Source of the DNA: Ophthalmolycus amberensis
Taxonomy: Eukaryota > Chordata > Actinopteri > Perciformes > Zoarcidae
Reading direction: 5' to 3'
Length of the DNA: 64,000 bases
Assembly: GCA_024529925.1 (NCBI GenBank)
Contig: JAFEUB010000788.1
Coordinates: forward strand, 248,001 to 312,000
Shown here: positions 1 to 9,567 of the stretch, piece by piece
Layout of the letters: every line of letters begins with the position of its first letter
Numbering within the stretch: position 1 is the first letter of the stretch
Position numbers and translations under genes: made by a program
The notes under the pieces: model-generated
The model's input: only the letters and a program-made list of their open reading frames with translations
Told to the model about the DNA's origin: nothing
Database searches by the model: none

Positions 1-304
1 GGGAATGAAGGGATGGATAAAAGAAAAGAAGGTGGAGAAACAGGAAAGAAGGTGAAGAAAACACTGACCAGATTAGGTAACACACCCACGACAAACGGGT
101 GCCAGGAATCCTCCTCTTTCTCTCTCTCTTCCATTAAAAAAGGACTCAGGGCGAAACCACAGCACTGCGGGCCCCATCCCGGTCACTTTAATATGGGTCT
201 TAAAAGTAATTTACAGCAACATATGTGGCGAGGCATCAAAAGTGCATTTGGCAGATAAAGATGCCATTGCTGACAGAAATGTGGTGCCTGGAGCAAGGCT
301 ACAG
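1..304. other. Unassigned AT/GC-mixed non-coding DNA
   Basis: I see no recognisable exon or repeat here, apart from a short CT-rich patch near 112-130. The open frames are short and match no family I know. Confidence 0.4.
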
Positions 305-575
305 CTCTTCATTCTCCTCTCTCTTTCTCTCACGAGCAGAGACACAGTTGTCCTCTCCACCACCTCCGCTCTCTCCCTCTGTCGTCTCTCTTTCCTCCTC
401 TCCCCTCCACGACTTTCTCCACTGTCTTTTCTTTATCTTCCCACCTCCCAACGCCTTCTCTCCCTCCCTCACGACGCTCCTCTCCTCCTATCTGTCCTTA
501 CTTCCGCCTACGCATCTCCATCCCTATTTCCCCCTCGCCAGCTCCCACTCAGCTCCCTCCTTCCTCCATCATCCT
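305..575 (+). repeat. Polypyrimidine (CT-rich) tract
   Basis: About 270 bases are strongly biased to C and T on this strand, in irregular CTCTC, CCTCC and TTTCTC runs with only scattered purines. The two overlapping open frames through it give Ser/Leu/Pro-rich peptides, which is a composition artefact. Homopyrimidine/homopurine stretches of this kind can form triplex (H-DNA) structures; that they do so here is an inference. Confidence 0.7.
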
Positions 576-1354
576 GATTTCATGGCCATTTAAAGGAGAC
601 CATTCATCACGAGTCCCTGCACAGTGTTTTCCAAAATATGCATGCTTTATTCAAGCCACGTTGCATCACGAGCCAGTGTCTCATTGCCTGTTTCTGCGGC
701 GTGAAGCAGCCCTATGGACAGGACGCCTGTGTCTCATAGAGGATTATCTCTTCTTTAAAACCTCCTGAAACACAGTGTGCCGACCAGAGGGTTCCAGATT
801 TTAAGACTGTGAAAAGACTTGTCAGGTGATCAAATCCCAAACCTCTTAGAACCAGTCCACCGATCTGTAGCCTTCCACTAACATGTGAGCATCAGCCATT
901 ATATGTCTGCGTCATCCCTCTTGTTCTCTCCCACCTTTCCAACCACGCTCTCTTCCATCCATCTCTCTCTCTGTCTCCTTTACTTTCATTAATTTCTCCA
1001 GATTTACAGTATTGCCTTACGGCTTCTTCGCCGTAAATACTTCCCACCATCCCTTTCTCTCCCCCTCCTCCAGACAGTGCGATGTGGGTAATGTGCTGTT
1101 GATTTAATAGGTTCATTTTTCAACGTCTTTCTTCTTCTTTTTTCATGTCTGAGAGGAGAAAGGACGAGTCTTTGACTTCATCCTGGTGAGCTATGAGGAC
1201 GATTACATATTGTGACTTCCAGACGTTACCTCAAAGTGAATAATTCACCTCTACATCAATTTCTAAAAGTATGTTATTCCATGGAGTTCATTTGGGTGTT
1301 GAATGTTCTTGTACTTCACAGCCTCTCCTGAAGTTAGAGATAGCAACTTAATTT
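576..1354. other. Unassigned non-coding DNA
   Basis: No exon, RNA gene or repeat family recognised. A minus-strand frame of 74 codons (892-1116) is not convincing as a gene. Confidence 0.4.
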
Positions 1355-1678
1355 TGAAGGAATAGGTCGACATTGTGCGAAATACTTTTATTCACTTTCT
1401 GGCCGAGAGTTGGATGAATATTACACTTTGTTTGTTGTTCACATTCCGTAACCGAGACTGAACGTGTTAATTATTGAGCTTTAGAGGTGCCAGTAGGTGG
1501 ATTTTGTTGCCTTCAAACACTTCCACGCTAGCTCTTTTATCCTGTTTCTAGTCTTCATGCTATGCTAAGCTAACCGGCTGCTGGCTGTAGCTTCAGACAG
1601 GTGTTATTGATCTTCAACTAACGCTCTTCAAAAACAGTGATTAATTATATTTTCCAAAATGTGAAACTAATCCTTTAA
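1355..1678. mobile_element. TTAA-flanked MITE, common percomorph family (piggyBac-like, non-autonomous)
   Basis: The left end (GAAGGAATAGGTCGACATTG, from about 1359) and the right end (TGTGAAACTAATCCTTTAA, to 1678) are imperfect inverted repeats of about 30 bp. TTAA lies at 1348-1351 and 1675-1678. The interior (GAGCTTTAGAGGTGCCAGTA near 1478; GCTAAGCTAACCGGCTGCTG near 1564) matches a highly repeated fish element I recognise. It has no coding capacity. The TTAA boundary suggests piggyBac mobilisation, an inference I cannot confirm. The left TTAA lies a few bases outside the apparent repeat start, so that edge is uncertain. Confidence 0.6.
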
Positions 1679-2415
1679 AGTCACAATAATATTGCAATAT
1701 TTAGCATGAAAGATGAAGCAAAATGAAACCCACAGTATTTAATCGCTCTCGGCACATTTTACCTCCGCTGTGCGATAGATGTAGGGTCCTTCCACCACCT
1801 CACACCAAAGTCCAACCCCAGACATGCTGCTATTGCTCAGTGAGTCTAAAATGCACCCCGTTGGTAAAACGGGATTGTAGAAAAAGCAAAACGGATTGAT
1901 TCAAAAAGACTCACCAGAGAAGAAGACAGGTCTTGCTGAGCCTTTTGACAACAACCACTGAAAAACCCAGAAGGCAAATGATAACAAAACCTGCACATTG
2001 CAAATACCCCACGTTATCTATCAAATTGTGTTTTTGTTATTTACCCAAAATGTCAGTGATCGTCAGAGTCTTTGCAGGAGAATTTACTTCAAAATTAGAG
2101 AAAAATGGGGCGCCCAAATACAACGATGAAATATTCTACTGGAAGATCCATAACCTGGAAGATAAGTGAAAGAAAAGGATGAAAGTGGGGGGATAAAAGG
2201 AAAAGGCGGGAGGCGCTTTTTTGTTGGTGTCAACATCATTTGGAGAAGTGATAGAAATCAACCCTGCTTCGCCTACTTATCGCTGCAGTCTGAGATGTTG
2301 TTTCTGCTTTTGACAGCACTGAAAGTGTATCCACTTCTCAATGCCTGTGTGTTTATGTGTGATTTATTTACATGCACATTTGTGAGCGCATGACATCTCC
2401 AAAAGAATGTGTCGA
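1679..2415. other. Unassigned non-coding DNA
   Basis: Contains open frames of 75-78 codons without recognisable domains. No other features seen. Confidence 0.35.
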
Positions 2416-2438
2416 TGTGTGTGTGTGTGTGTGTGTGT
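2416..2438 (+). repeat. (TG)n microsatellite
   Basis: About 11 uninterrupted TG units. Confidence 0.9.
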
Positions 2439-2572
2439 AAACAGATAAGGCTTTGAGCATCTGAGATATTTCAGAAATCCAACGCAGGCTTGATGCCCTT
2501 GCCGTGTGATCAAAGAATTTGGGGCTTCTTTCATTACCTTTGACGGAGAAACACATTTGGATGTTTGCCTGC

Positions 2573-2598
2573 CTCTCTCTCTCTCTCTCTCTCTCTCT
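2573..2598 (+). repeat. (CT)n microsatellite
   Basis: Thirteen uninterrupted CT units. They generate the Ser-Leu and Arg-Glu peptides of overlapping spurious frames. Confidence 0.9.
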
Positions 2599-5063
2599 GC
2601 CTGAAGGGAGAGGAGAGCGTTGGTTATCAGAGAAACGCTGTGCATCGGAGAACCCTTTTAACAAGGTGGAAAAGCAGTGCTGCTTTGGAACTCGGGAATC
2701 ATGAATGCTGGGTAACTGCACTGCTGATTCACGCTAAATCATGGAGGAGCGATAATACACCCTATAGGTTGTTTCTCAGGAAACTAGGTTACTTATGCGC
2801 TTCCCTTTGGAATATAACACAGCGAATCATTCATATAGTACGAAGTCTAACATGTGTACATGAATCAGAGCCGCATGATGCATCTTTAGGACGGCAGTGT
2901 TGTGCTGTGAATATGGAGAGTCTGACCTTCAGTCAGAGAACCTTGAGCTGAAGTGTGCGACCAATTTCAGGGGAGCTGCTCTCTGCCTGGCGCTCTGATT
3001 TGGAAGGGGGCAAAGCAAAAAGTGAATTCTAGATTATTTTATGACTACTATTTATGAAATACAAGGTTTGCAATCCCATTTAGCAACACTGAATGGAAAC
3101 TATGCTGAAATATCCATGACACAAGCTTTTAACATATAGGATTGTTGCACTGCATCATGTGGAGGAGGAGCTTTGTACTGTTAATTCTACTATCATAGAC
3201 TGGCTCTTATATCTAAAGAGAAATAATCTTGGCTCATTTGCTGTGCTTAGTCATTATATCTAACATACAAAATTGCATATAAACCATGTATCGTTTTATG
3301 ATAAAAATACATTAGCTATGGGTTATTCACAGCTAAGCTGTATGAAAAACAGCAAGGGTTGCTACCTACCAAACAGCAAGAAGCAGCTTTAATGTATGTA
3401 ACCTACAATCAAAGCCCATGCGACCTTCGTTATCAGGACTCAAAGGTGTCATATCTTATTCTGGTGCTTTTAGTGTTTCTAACAAAAGGGAAGAATCTGA
3501 TCAATCAGACACAATATGCAGTGTCACCCATGAAGACACTCATCAATTAAAGGAGCAGCGTAACGACCTTGTGCCTACAAAAACTACGAGAACTAGTTAA
3601 TTGGCACACTTTCTATACGATGTTCAGTAAAAAGTGTATAAAAAGGCTCCAAAGTAAAGCACATAATGAGAAGGTGGCTGTGAAGCTTGCAGCGCGTTAA
3701 GCCACAGCTGTAGTTTTCTTTCCTGCTGTGATTAATATATTTACTTTAAACCAAATACTTTTTAAATGTGCCTGCAGAGTGAGAGAGGAGGGGAAGCCAA
3801 CATAAAGAGGTGAAGAAGAATGAGGTGGAGGAAGGTGAAATCTAGTGGACTGGATAGAAGGGAACAGAAAAAGGAGACTGATGAAGGTGAACTTAATTAA
3901 GTCGTATGTCAGTGAAGTGGTAGAAAGGTGGGGTTCTCTGCCAAAGTCAGCAATAATGGTGGTTACTTTGAGATGGATTGTCTAACAAGAAGGGCAGCAA
4001 ATTAAGTACCACAAGTAAAAATCATTAAAGGTCATTATATGAACCTGCTTGCAGAATACACATATATTTTGAATATGCTGTGTTTTGTTGGAAACCATTA
4101 ACATAACCACGTGTATTTATATCACAAATACAACTTTTTGGGGCAACACTGCTGGTTGACATACTTACTAACAAAAGATGCTAACGTGAAACATTACAAA
4201 GTTCACCGTAGAATTTGCATGGACACCAAGAACTTGCTTTGTAATTGAAGCAAAACATTGGCAATAACCCCTCGGGCTGTGGCTTGGAGCACTAAAGCTG
4301 TGATGCAACTGACAAGGTTTTTGGGCAATGTGACGGCATATCTTTCCTGGGAGAAAGAATTGAAACGGTAACAGATTGAAATGAATAGACAAGAATTTGC
4401 GAGGGCAAAAACTTGTGTTATTATGTATTCCATGCAATGGCTCCTCAGGCAACTGTGCTCCACAATGCAAGCCAAGAGCTTTTGTATCATTTTTATGTTT
4501 TGGAGATTAGAGATGGGCAATGTTGCCTTGAGTGAAGGTGGCAGAATGGTGAAGCTCCACATATAGACACACATCACGTTTAACTAAAGCACAGTAAGAC
4601 TAATCCTTAAAAGAGTAAGGTGACAAAAGTTGTTGGATTTGCACATTTCTGAACACAAAACCTCCCATATTTGCCAAAAAGCCTTCTGAAAATACATATA
4701 AAAAACTAAATGTGTGCACAATAGAATGATACAATTGAGTGTCATTGCTGCAGTTAATAAGCCACTCTCCTGTCTGCACAGATCTTTCTGAGCTATGTCT
4801 GCTTGCCTTTTGACCACTGCCAGCCTGCCTCAGTCTGTTACCACCAAAAAAGCAGTGTATTTAAAAACACAAGGGGCCTGCAGGTTTAGATGAGAAGATA
4901 GTGTACCGACTGGGAGGTCCTGCTTGAAGGTTTACGAGGTGCCAAGGCTTAATTTATCAGGGCGGCAATAATCTGTCTCCATCTCTGTCGAAAAAAGGGG
5001 AAAACAGAAACACAGTTCATGTATTTGTTTGGCAAACCCGATGTATTCCTGGATGATGTTGCC
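2599..5063. other. Unassigned non-coding DNA with a purine-rich patch
   Basis: About 2.5 kb without a recognisable exon or repeat. At 3774-3890 the plus strand is purine-rich (GAGAGAGGAGGGG, GAAGAAGAATGAGG). A 124-codon minus frame at 4203-4577 shows no domain I recognise. Confidence 0.35.
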
Positions 5064-5096
5064 CTGTAGTTCGAATTAGAGCAACTCGAACTACAG
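5064..5096. repeat. Short perfect hairpin
   Basis: CTGTAGTTCGA at 5064-5074 and its exact reverse complement TCGAACTACAG at 5086-5096 are separated by 11 bases. Confidence 0.8.
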
Positions 5097-5837
5097 GTCT
5101 GTTCTGGTGGGGTTATTTGCTCCTTTTTCGGGGGGCTTGGAAACTTTCTTTTCACTCCATCTTGGGAGTGAACACCTACGTCAGCACCTCCCACACAGGA
5201 AGCATGAACCAGCCATAGAGGTGAGTGCTTGGTGCAACTCCTCACACAAGTCTTGTGGGACTGTGAATTATTGCGCTAGCCTCCGCTGGTACAGAGGGGG
5301 AGAGACAGAGGTCAGCGGGTTTGTACCGGGGTACTTTGGAGGGGATCATCTTGGGTTGCCTGATGTGGTTGATGAGTCTTTTCCCAAGGGAACTCCTCTC
5401 CGCTCCTTTAATGGAAAACTGTCTGTCAGTGTTTCAATTTCTCTAGTTTCATTTTTTTTTTACTCCGCTCGTCTCCCCAAATCTCTCTTTTTATTTGCTT
5501 AGCTGTCTAGAATGTAATGGCAACACAGTGCTCGTCATAACTGACATGTAAACACCTTAACTGTATGGTTTTGTTCACATTAAGGTCATAATGGGAGTGA
5601 GCAGAACCAGATTAACCGTTCAGTCTTATTTAAATTAGCTACCTACCGAGCTGACATGTCCCATATCCAAAACAGCAGTTGCCCCCTAACCATCTCAGTG
5701 AGCACACACTTTGCATATCAAGTTAAAGCAATTTGCACATGTGTCTAACCTGTGTTTGACAATCAGACGGATTTGCGATCATTGTGATGTGATTGGCACT
5801 GTACAGGGTTTATAACACATAGACAAAGGTGTGACTG
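5097..5837. other. Unassigned non-coding DNA
   Basis: Includes a 131-codon plus frame (5107-5502) with no recognisable domain or splice context. I do not call it a gene. Confidence 0.3.
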
Positions 5838-5945
5838 TCATTGATAACCTGTCCCAGGTGTAGCCTGGCGCTCATCCAGTGCATGCTGGGAGAGGTTCCT
5901 GCTGTAAGATATCTTAGTATAAAAAAATGGATACACGGATAAGTA
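5838..5945 (+). repeat. Fragment of a common teleost dispersed repeat
   Basis: The run from about 5848 (CCTGTCCCAGGTGTAGCCTG), then CATCCAGTGCATGCTGGGAG, ending near AAAAAATGGATACACGG, resembles the end of a very abundant fish repeat that reads roughly 'gacctgtccagggtgtaccc ... gctgggataggctcc ... gaaaatggatgg'. The copy is degenerate. I cannot assign its class (LINE tail, SINE or DNA element) without a library search. The 6846-7125 repeat contains the same motif in the opposite orientation. Confidence 0.55.
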
Positions 5946-6186
5946 ATGTGGCGCAGATTCAACATATATGGGATGGAAATATATTTGTAGAGGATTGAGG
6001 GGAAGAAGAAGTGTCTGTTTCAAAGCTTTCCAAGTCCAGGGATTAGGGGCTATCTCGCTGATATTTAGTTTAAGGTGGTTTGGCAAATACACTTCTGTTG
6101 AAATGGTGGACAGTATTGGGTGCCATACAACACACAAACACTTTAAGACTTCACTTCTTTTTTTTCAATTTTCTGATTCTGTTATA

Positions 6187-6283
6187 TCTCTCTCTCTCTC
6201 GCCATCATTTGCTACATCTTGATCATTTCTTCTTTCACCTCAACTCACCTGTTTTCTTCCTCAATTCTCTCTCTCTCTCTCTC
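6187..6283 (+). repeat. Two (TC)n tracts
   Basis: (TC) runs at 6187-6200 and 6266-6283 lie in a CT/TTC-rich stretch of about 150 bp. Confidence 0.75.
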
Positions 6284-6524
6284 GCTCTAATCTCTGATCC
6301 TGCGGGACAGAAGCCACTTTGAAGATTTCTTCAGCTCCTGTTTTATGTAGGAAAAGCTCACATACAAAAAGACACTCAGACTAATGAATGTGTGCAATTC
6401 TCCCTCACACAAGCACGCGCGCTCTGAAAAGTACGTTTATTTTTTGTGTCTTGTTTTGTCTCTTTCATTCTATCATTTGCCCAATCTCCACCGCTTCTGC
6501 ACACATGAAGGACAACACAGAAAT

Positions 6525-6552
6525 ACACACACACACACACACACACACACAC
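6525..6552 (+). repeat. (AC)n microsatellite
   Basis: Fourteen AC units. A (GT)n tract follows 78 bp downstream, so the two are mutually complementary on one strand. Confidence 0.9.
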
Positions 6553-6625
6553 TTACTCCAGAGGCCCCAGAGCAAAGGCTGTTATCAGCACTCCACAGGA
6601 ACAGACCAGTGACTCAGCCTGTCTG

Positions 6626-6630
<5 letters not shown>

Positions 6631-6657
<27 letters not shown>
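6631..6657 (+). repeat. (GT)n microsatellite
   Basis: Thirteen GT units, the inverted partner of the (AC)n tract at 6525-6552. Confidence 0.9.
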
Positions 6658-6661
<4 letters not shown>

Positions 6662-6845
6662 GTTATGACTGAAAACAGAAAAGAAATGTCCAGCAACTGC
6701 AGTTGTTTCTGTTATTGTCTTCCAGACCTTCTTCTTCCTCTTCTCGTCTATGGACGTCCATCAGGTGAGACCAGCAGCTCAGGACGTTTTACACAAATTG
6801 ATACATTTCCAACTGCCACCATTTAGAATGAGCCTGCATTAACAC

Positions 6846-7125
6846 ATGACATTGGGCGAAGGCAGGGTACACTCTGGACAGGTCGCCAGTTTATCTCAGG
6901 GCACATGTAGAGACAGACAAACTTTCACGCTCACATTCACACCTACGGGCAATTTCGAGTCTCCAAATAACCTAAGCTGCATGTCTTTGGACTGTGGGAG
7001 GAAGCCAGAGAACCCGGAGGGAACCCACGCTGCCATGGAGAGAACGTGCAAACTCCACACGGGGAGAGCAACCCTCTTGCTGTGAGGTGACAGTGCTAGC
7101 CACTACACCACCGTGCAGCCCCCCA
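6846..7125 (-). repeat. Common teleost dispersed repeat, longer copy
   Basis: Diagnostic blocks are CATTGGGCGAAGGCAGGGTA (near 6850), CTGGACAGGTCGCCAG, TTTGGACTGTGGGAGGAAGC (near 6984), GGAGGGAACCCACGCTGCCA, GTGCAAACTCCACACGGGGA and GCCACTACACCACCGTGCAG at the end. This block order is one I recognise as one of the most abundant interspersed repeats in teleost genomes. Strand is given relative to the 5838 fragment. Class is left open; the 79-codon frame across it is not a gene. Confidence 0.65.
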
Positions 7126-7215
7126 TATGATGACTTGCTCTTCTCAAATTGGAAATCCGGTATAACATGACAAAGCACACTGTATTACTTGCACTTTCTT
7201 CCGAGATGGAAACTA

Positions 7216-7730
7216 AGCTAGAAGCTAGGACCAGAGGCTTCTCCACTACTTAGTCTACTCCTGGCCGGCGTATGTCCGGTCGCAGACAAATAACATGGAT
7301 GAAATAAGACTTCAGGCGAACCCAGCGACGGGAGGTCGGTGACTAATGAGGCCACATCTTTAGAGAGACCTGGCTCCATCATGCCATCCCCGATCAAGCA
7401 GCACTTAATGGGCGAACCGCAGGACAGAGTGTAGGACTCCGGTGGGATGAGTAGAGGGGGACTTTGTGTTTCCATCAAAAATGCTTGGTGCTCAAACATT
7501 TTCAAATTTGATGGACAATGTGTCCCTGATCTCAGCCATATTTTCTGCCCAGAGCATTGTTTTTGTTGCTGCTGTTTATATTCCTCCTGATGCAAATTGA
7601 AATGCACTACAGGGGTGCACTACTGTTTTTGTTTTGTTTTGTTCATCGTGTTTTTCTTGTGTTGTAAATGGTCTGCAACTGCATTTTGTTTCCTGTGTTG
7701 CATAATGACAATAAATTAAATCTGAAATAG
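7216..7730 (+). pseudogene. LINE remnant: endonuclease domain fused to 3' tail (jockey/CR1-L2-like)
   Basis: Reading the plus strand with frame changes gives the signatures of an AP-endonuclease domain from a fish non-LTR retrotransposon: a MDEIRLQ block at 7294, ETWL at 7365-7376 (the Glu of the TETWL motif), then RGGLCVSIKNAWCSN near 7455 and CVPDLSH near 7518. Further on a VYIPPDAN block appears in another frame. The sequence then jumps straight to a 3'-UTR-like tail ending in TGACAATAAA at 7706-7715. The rest of the endonuclease and the whole reverse transcriptase are missing, so this is an internally deleted copy. Stops and frameshifts make it non-functional. Its 3' tail resembles that of the LINE remnant ending near 57,318. 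Clade assignment is tentative. Confidence 0.6.
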
Positions 7731-8159
7731 CTTTTCTATAGTATGTCTTAAGTCCTGCACATACTGAGTAGACATATGAGAAATACCCTTTAGTGCCCAC
7801 GTACACAAATACAAACTATGCACAGAGATAGTATCTAAAAGACAAAGCAAAAATCATTTGACGCATATAACAAAACAAATAACTGCACTTTTTATGTCTT
7901 ACTCTTTCACATCCTATTGTTTTTGTTTTATAACCAACTAGCCAGTGAAGTGAAGATGGCCTCATAAACCCCTGTGGTACTAAGCAATGTGTTTGGGTGT
8001 CTCAACAGAATGAGCACACTGTGGGATGCCAGAACAAAGTGAGAAGAAATAAACAAACCAACAAACAAAGATGGGTCAAGAGTGGGAGGATGACGGAAAT
8101 AAAACAATTTAGTGACATTCACACAAAAACAGGTCTTTGATAAGGACTCTGCAATATTA
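7731..8159. other. Unassigned AT-rich non-coding DNA
   Basis: No feature recognised. Confidence 0.35.
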
Positions 8160-8162
8160 CGT

Positions 8163-8202
<40 letters not shown>
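8160..8202 (+). repeat. (TG)n microsatellite, compound start
   Basis: TGTGCG-interrupted start followed by about 15 pure GT units. Confidence 0.9.
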
Positions 8203-8205
<3 letters not shown>

Positions 8206-8529
8206 GGGATTTGGGTGTTACTTAACAGTAATGCTTTGTCCTGCTTTTGGACTTAAAAACAAAACAAAGTATTTCAAAGAGGATTACTGTATAAACAATT
8301 CAATTAGGAACTAAAATCATCTCATAACCATTGAAAAAAAGAAACATCCTAAGAGTCAATGAATTATTGCATGAAGCCCATGTTTAAGGTCAGAGGTCAA
8401 AGGCCCACCTGCAGATACGATGACCAAACACCTGAACGCAGTAGATAGTGGTTACCGAGATACAATGGCAGGTCTGTCCCCGGTCAGGAAACCCATTTCT
8501 CATTAACACATTCCATTCAAACACACTCA

Positions 8530-8536
<7 letters not shown>

Positions 8537-8581
<45 letters not shown>
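8537..8581 (+). repeat. (CA)n microsatellite
   Basis: About 22 CA units. The minus-strand frames encoding poly-Cys/Val come from this tract. Confidence 0.9.
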
Positions 8582-8583
<2 letters not shown>

Positions 8584-9256
8584 CTCGATTTTACAAAGGA
8601 GGAATGGAGGAGAAGTTGAAGAGAACTACTCAAGGTCAGAACTGTAATGAACAAATCCATTGTTTTCCATGTCTCACAATGAATGTGTTTCTCCTCTAGA
8701 CACTCTACTACACTGTAAGTAGATGACGTTTGGCCAGATGTGCAAACTCTGCAAAGTCTCAAGTCTCACCACAAGTGCAAGTCCGAAACTGGGTTGTTTT
8801 CATGACCCTGTGCATTTGTTTGTGTTACGTCTTGAAGATGGTTTGCATAATTAATGTACAGTAATGTGCCTATTACAGACTACTAGCTTAATGTGATATT
8901 TTCTAAGTGCGGTACAGTGTTTTTTTCCCCGTGGCATGTCTACTTCCCAATCATATCTGAATGTTGTAGCCCAGAATGTGTAAAGTAAACATCGTGGATT
9001 ATAGAAAGTCGTAAGGAAGAAAGAAACAGAGTATCGTTGATCTGAGTGCTGAAGGACTTGTTCTGCTTTTGAGTTTGTACCTCGTATAACAAGCCATTAC
9101 TTTTTATTACTCTGTTTTGTCCATGGTAATTTGATTTGGGAGGCTGAATGGGTGATGTAGTCAGGTCTGTTCTCGTGAGTGTTAGCCTAGGGGGGTCGAG
9201 GGCTACAGCATGTCAGCGGGAGAGGAGCACCAAGAGATGAGTGAGCAGCAGAGATT
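8582..9256. other. Unassigned non-coding DNA
   Basis: No exon or repeat family recognised. Confidence 0.35.
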
Positions 9257-9276
9257 GGGGGGGGGGGGGGGGGGGG
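9257..9276 (+). repeat. Poly-G run (20 G)
   Basis: Twenty consecutive G in the sequence given. A run of 13 C follows at 9436-9448, so the pair is an inverted homopolymer couple. Such runs are prone to length errors in assemblies. Confidence 0.85.
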
Positions 9277-9435
9277 AACTAAATGTTGAAAATCAGATAG
9301 ACGATTTGAGGACCTGATACAAAACAGAGTGAAAGAACGCAGCAGAGAAAGAGTGCAGAGTTAATGCAGAGAAAGAGACAAAGCTGATGGGTGTTGATAG
9401 AAAACAGACTGCTGACCTCCCTCCGTGACTTCTGA

Positions 9436-9448
9436 CCCCCCCCCCCCC
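9436..9448 (+). repeat. Poly-C run (13 C)
   Basis: Thirteen consecutive C inside a C-rich context. Confidence 0.85.
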
Positions 9449-9500
9449 TGTCACTCTGACAGGAAGTGTGCCCCTCTCCTGACAGGAAATAGACTTATAA

Positions 9501-9567
9501 CCTCTGGATTTATAGGAGTCAGTCGTGTCTTTGTCTAATTACAATGTCTGGATTTATAGCAGTCAGT
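9501..9567 (+). repeat. Near-perfect 21-bp direct repeat pair
   Basis: TCTGGATTTATAGGAGTCAGT at 9501-9521 recurs with one difference at 9547-9567, a spacing of 46 bp. Confidence 0.7.

Noticed and set aside
3540..3745. A third TTAA MITE starting ATTAAAGGAGCAGCG
   Set aside because: No inverted copy of that end could be found downstream, so the boundary is not supported.
8390..8762. Cysteine/valine-rich proteins and similar HTHTHT or SLSLSL peptides across the window
   Set aside because: They are translations of (GT)n, (CA)n and (CT)n microsatellites.
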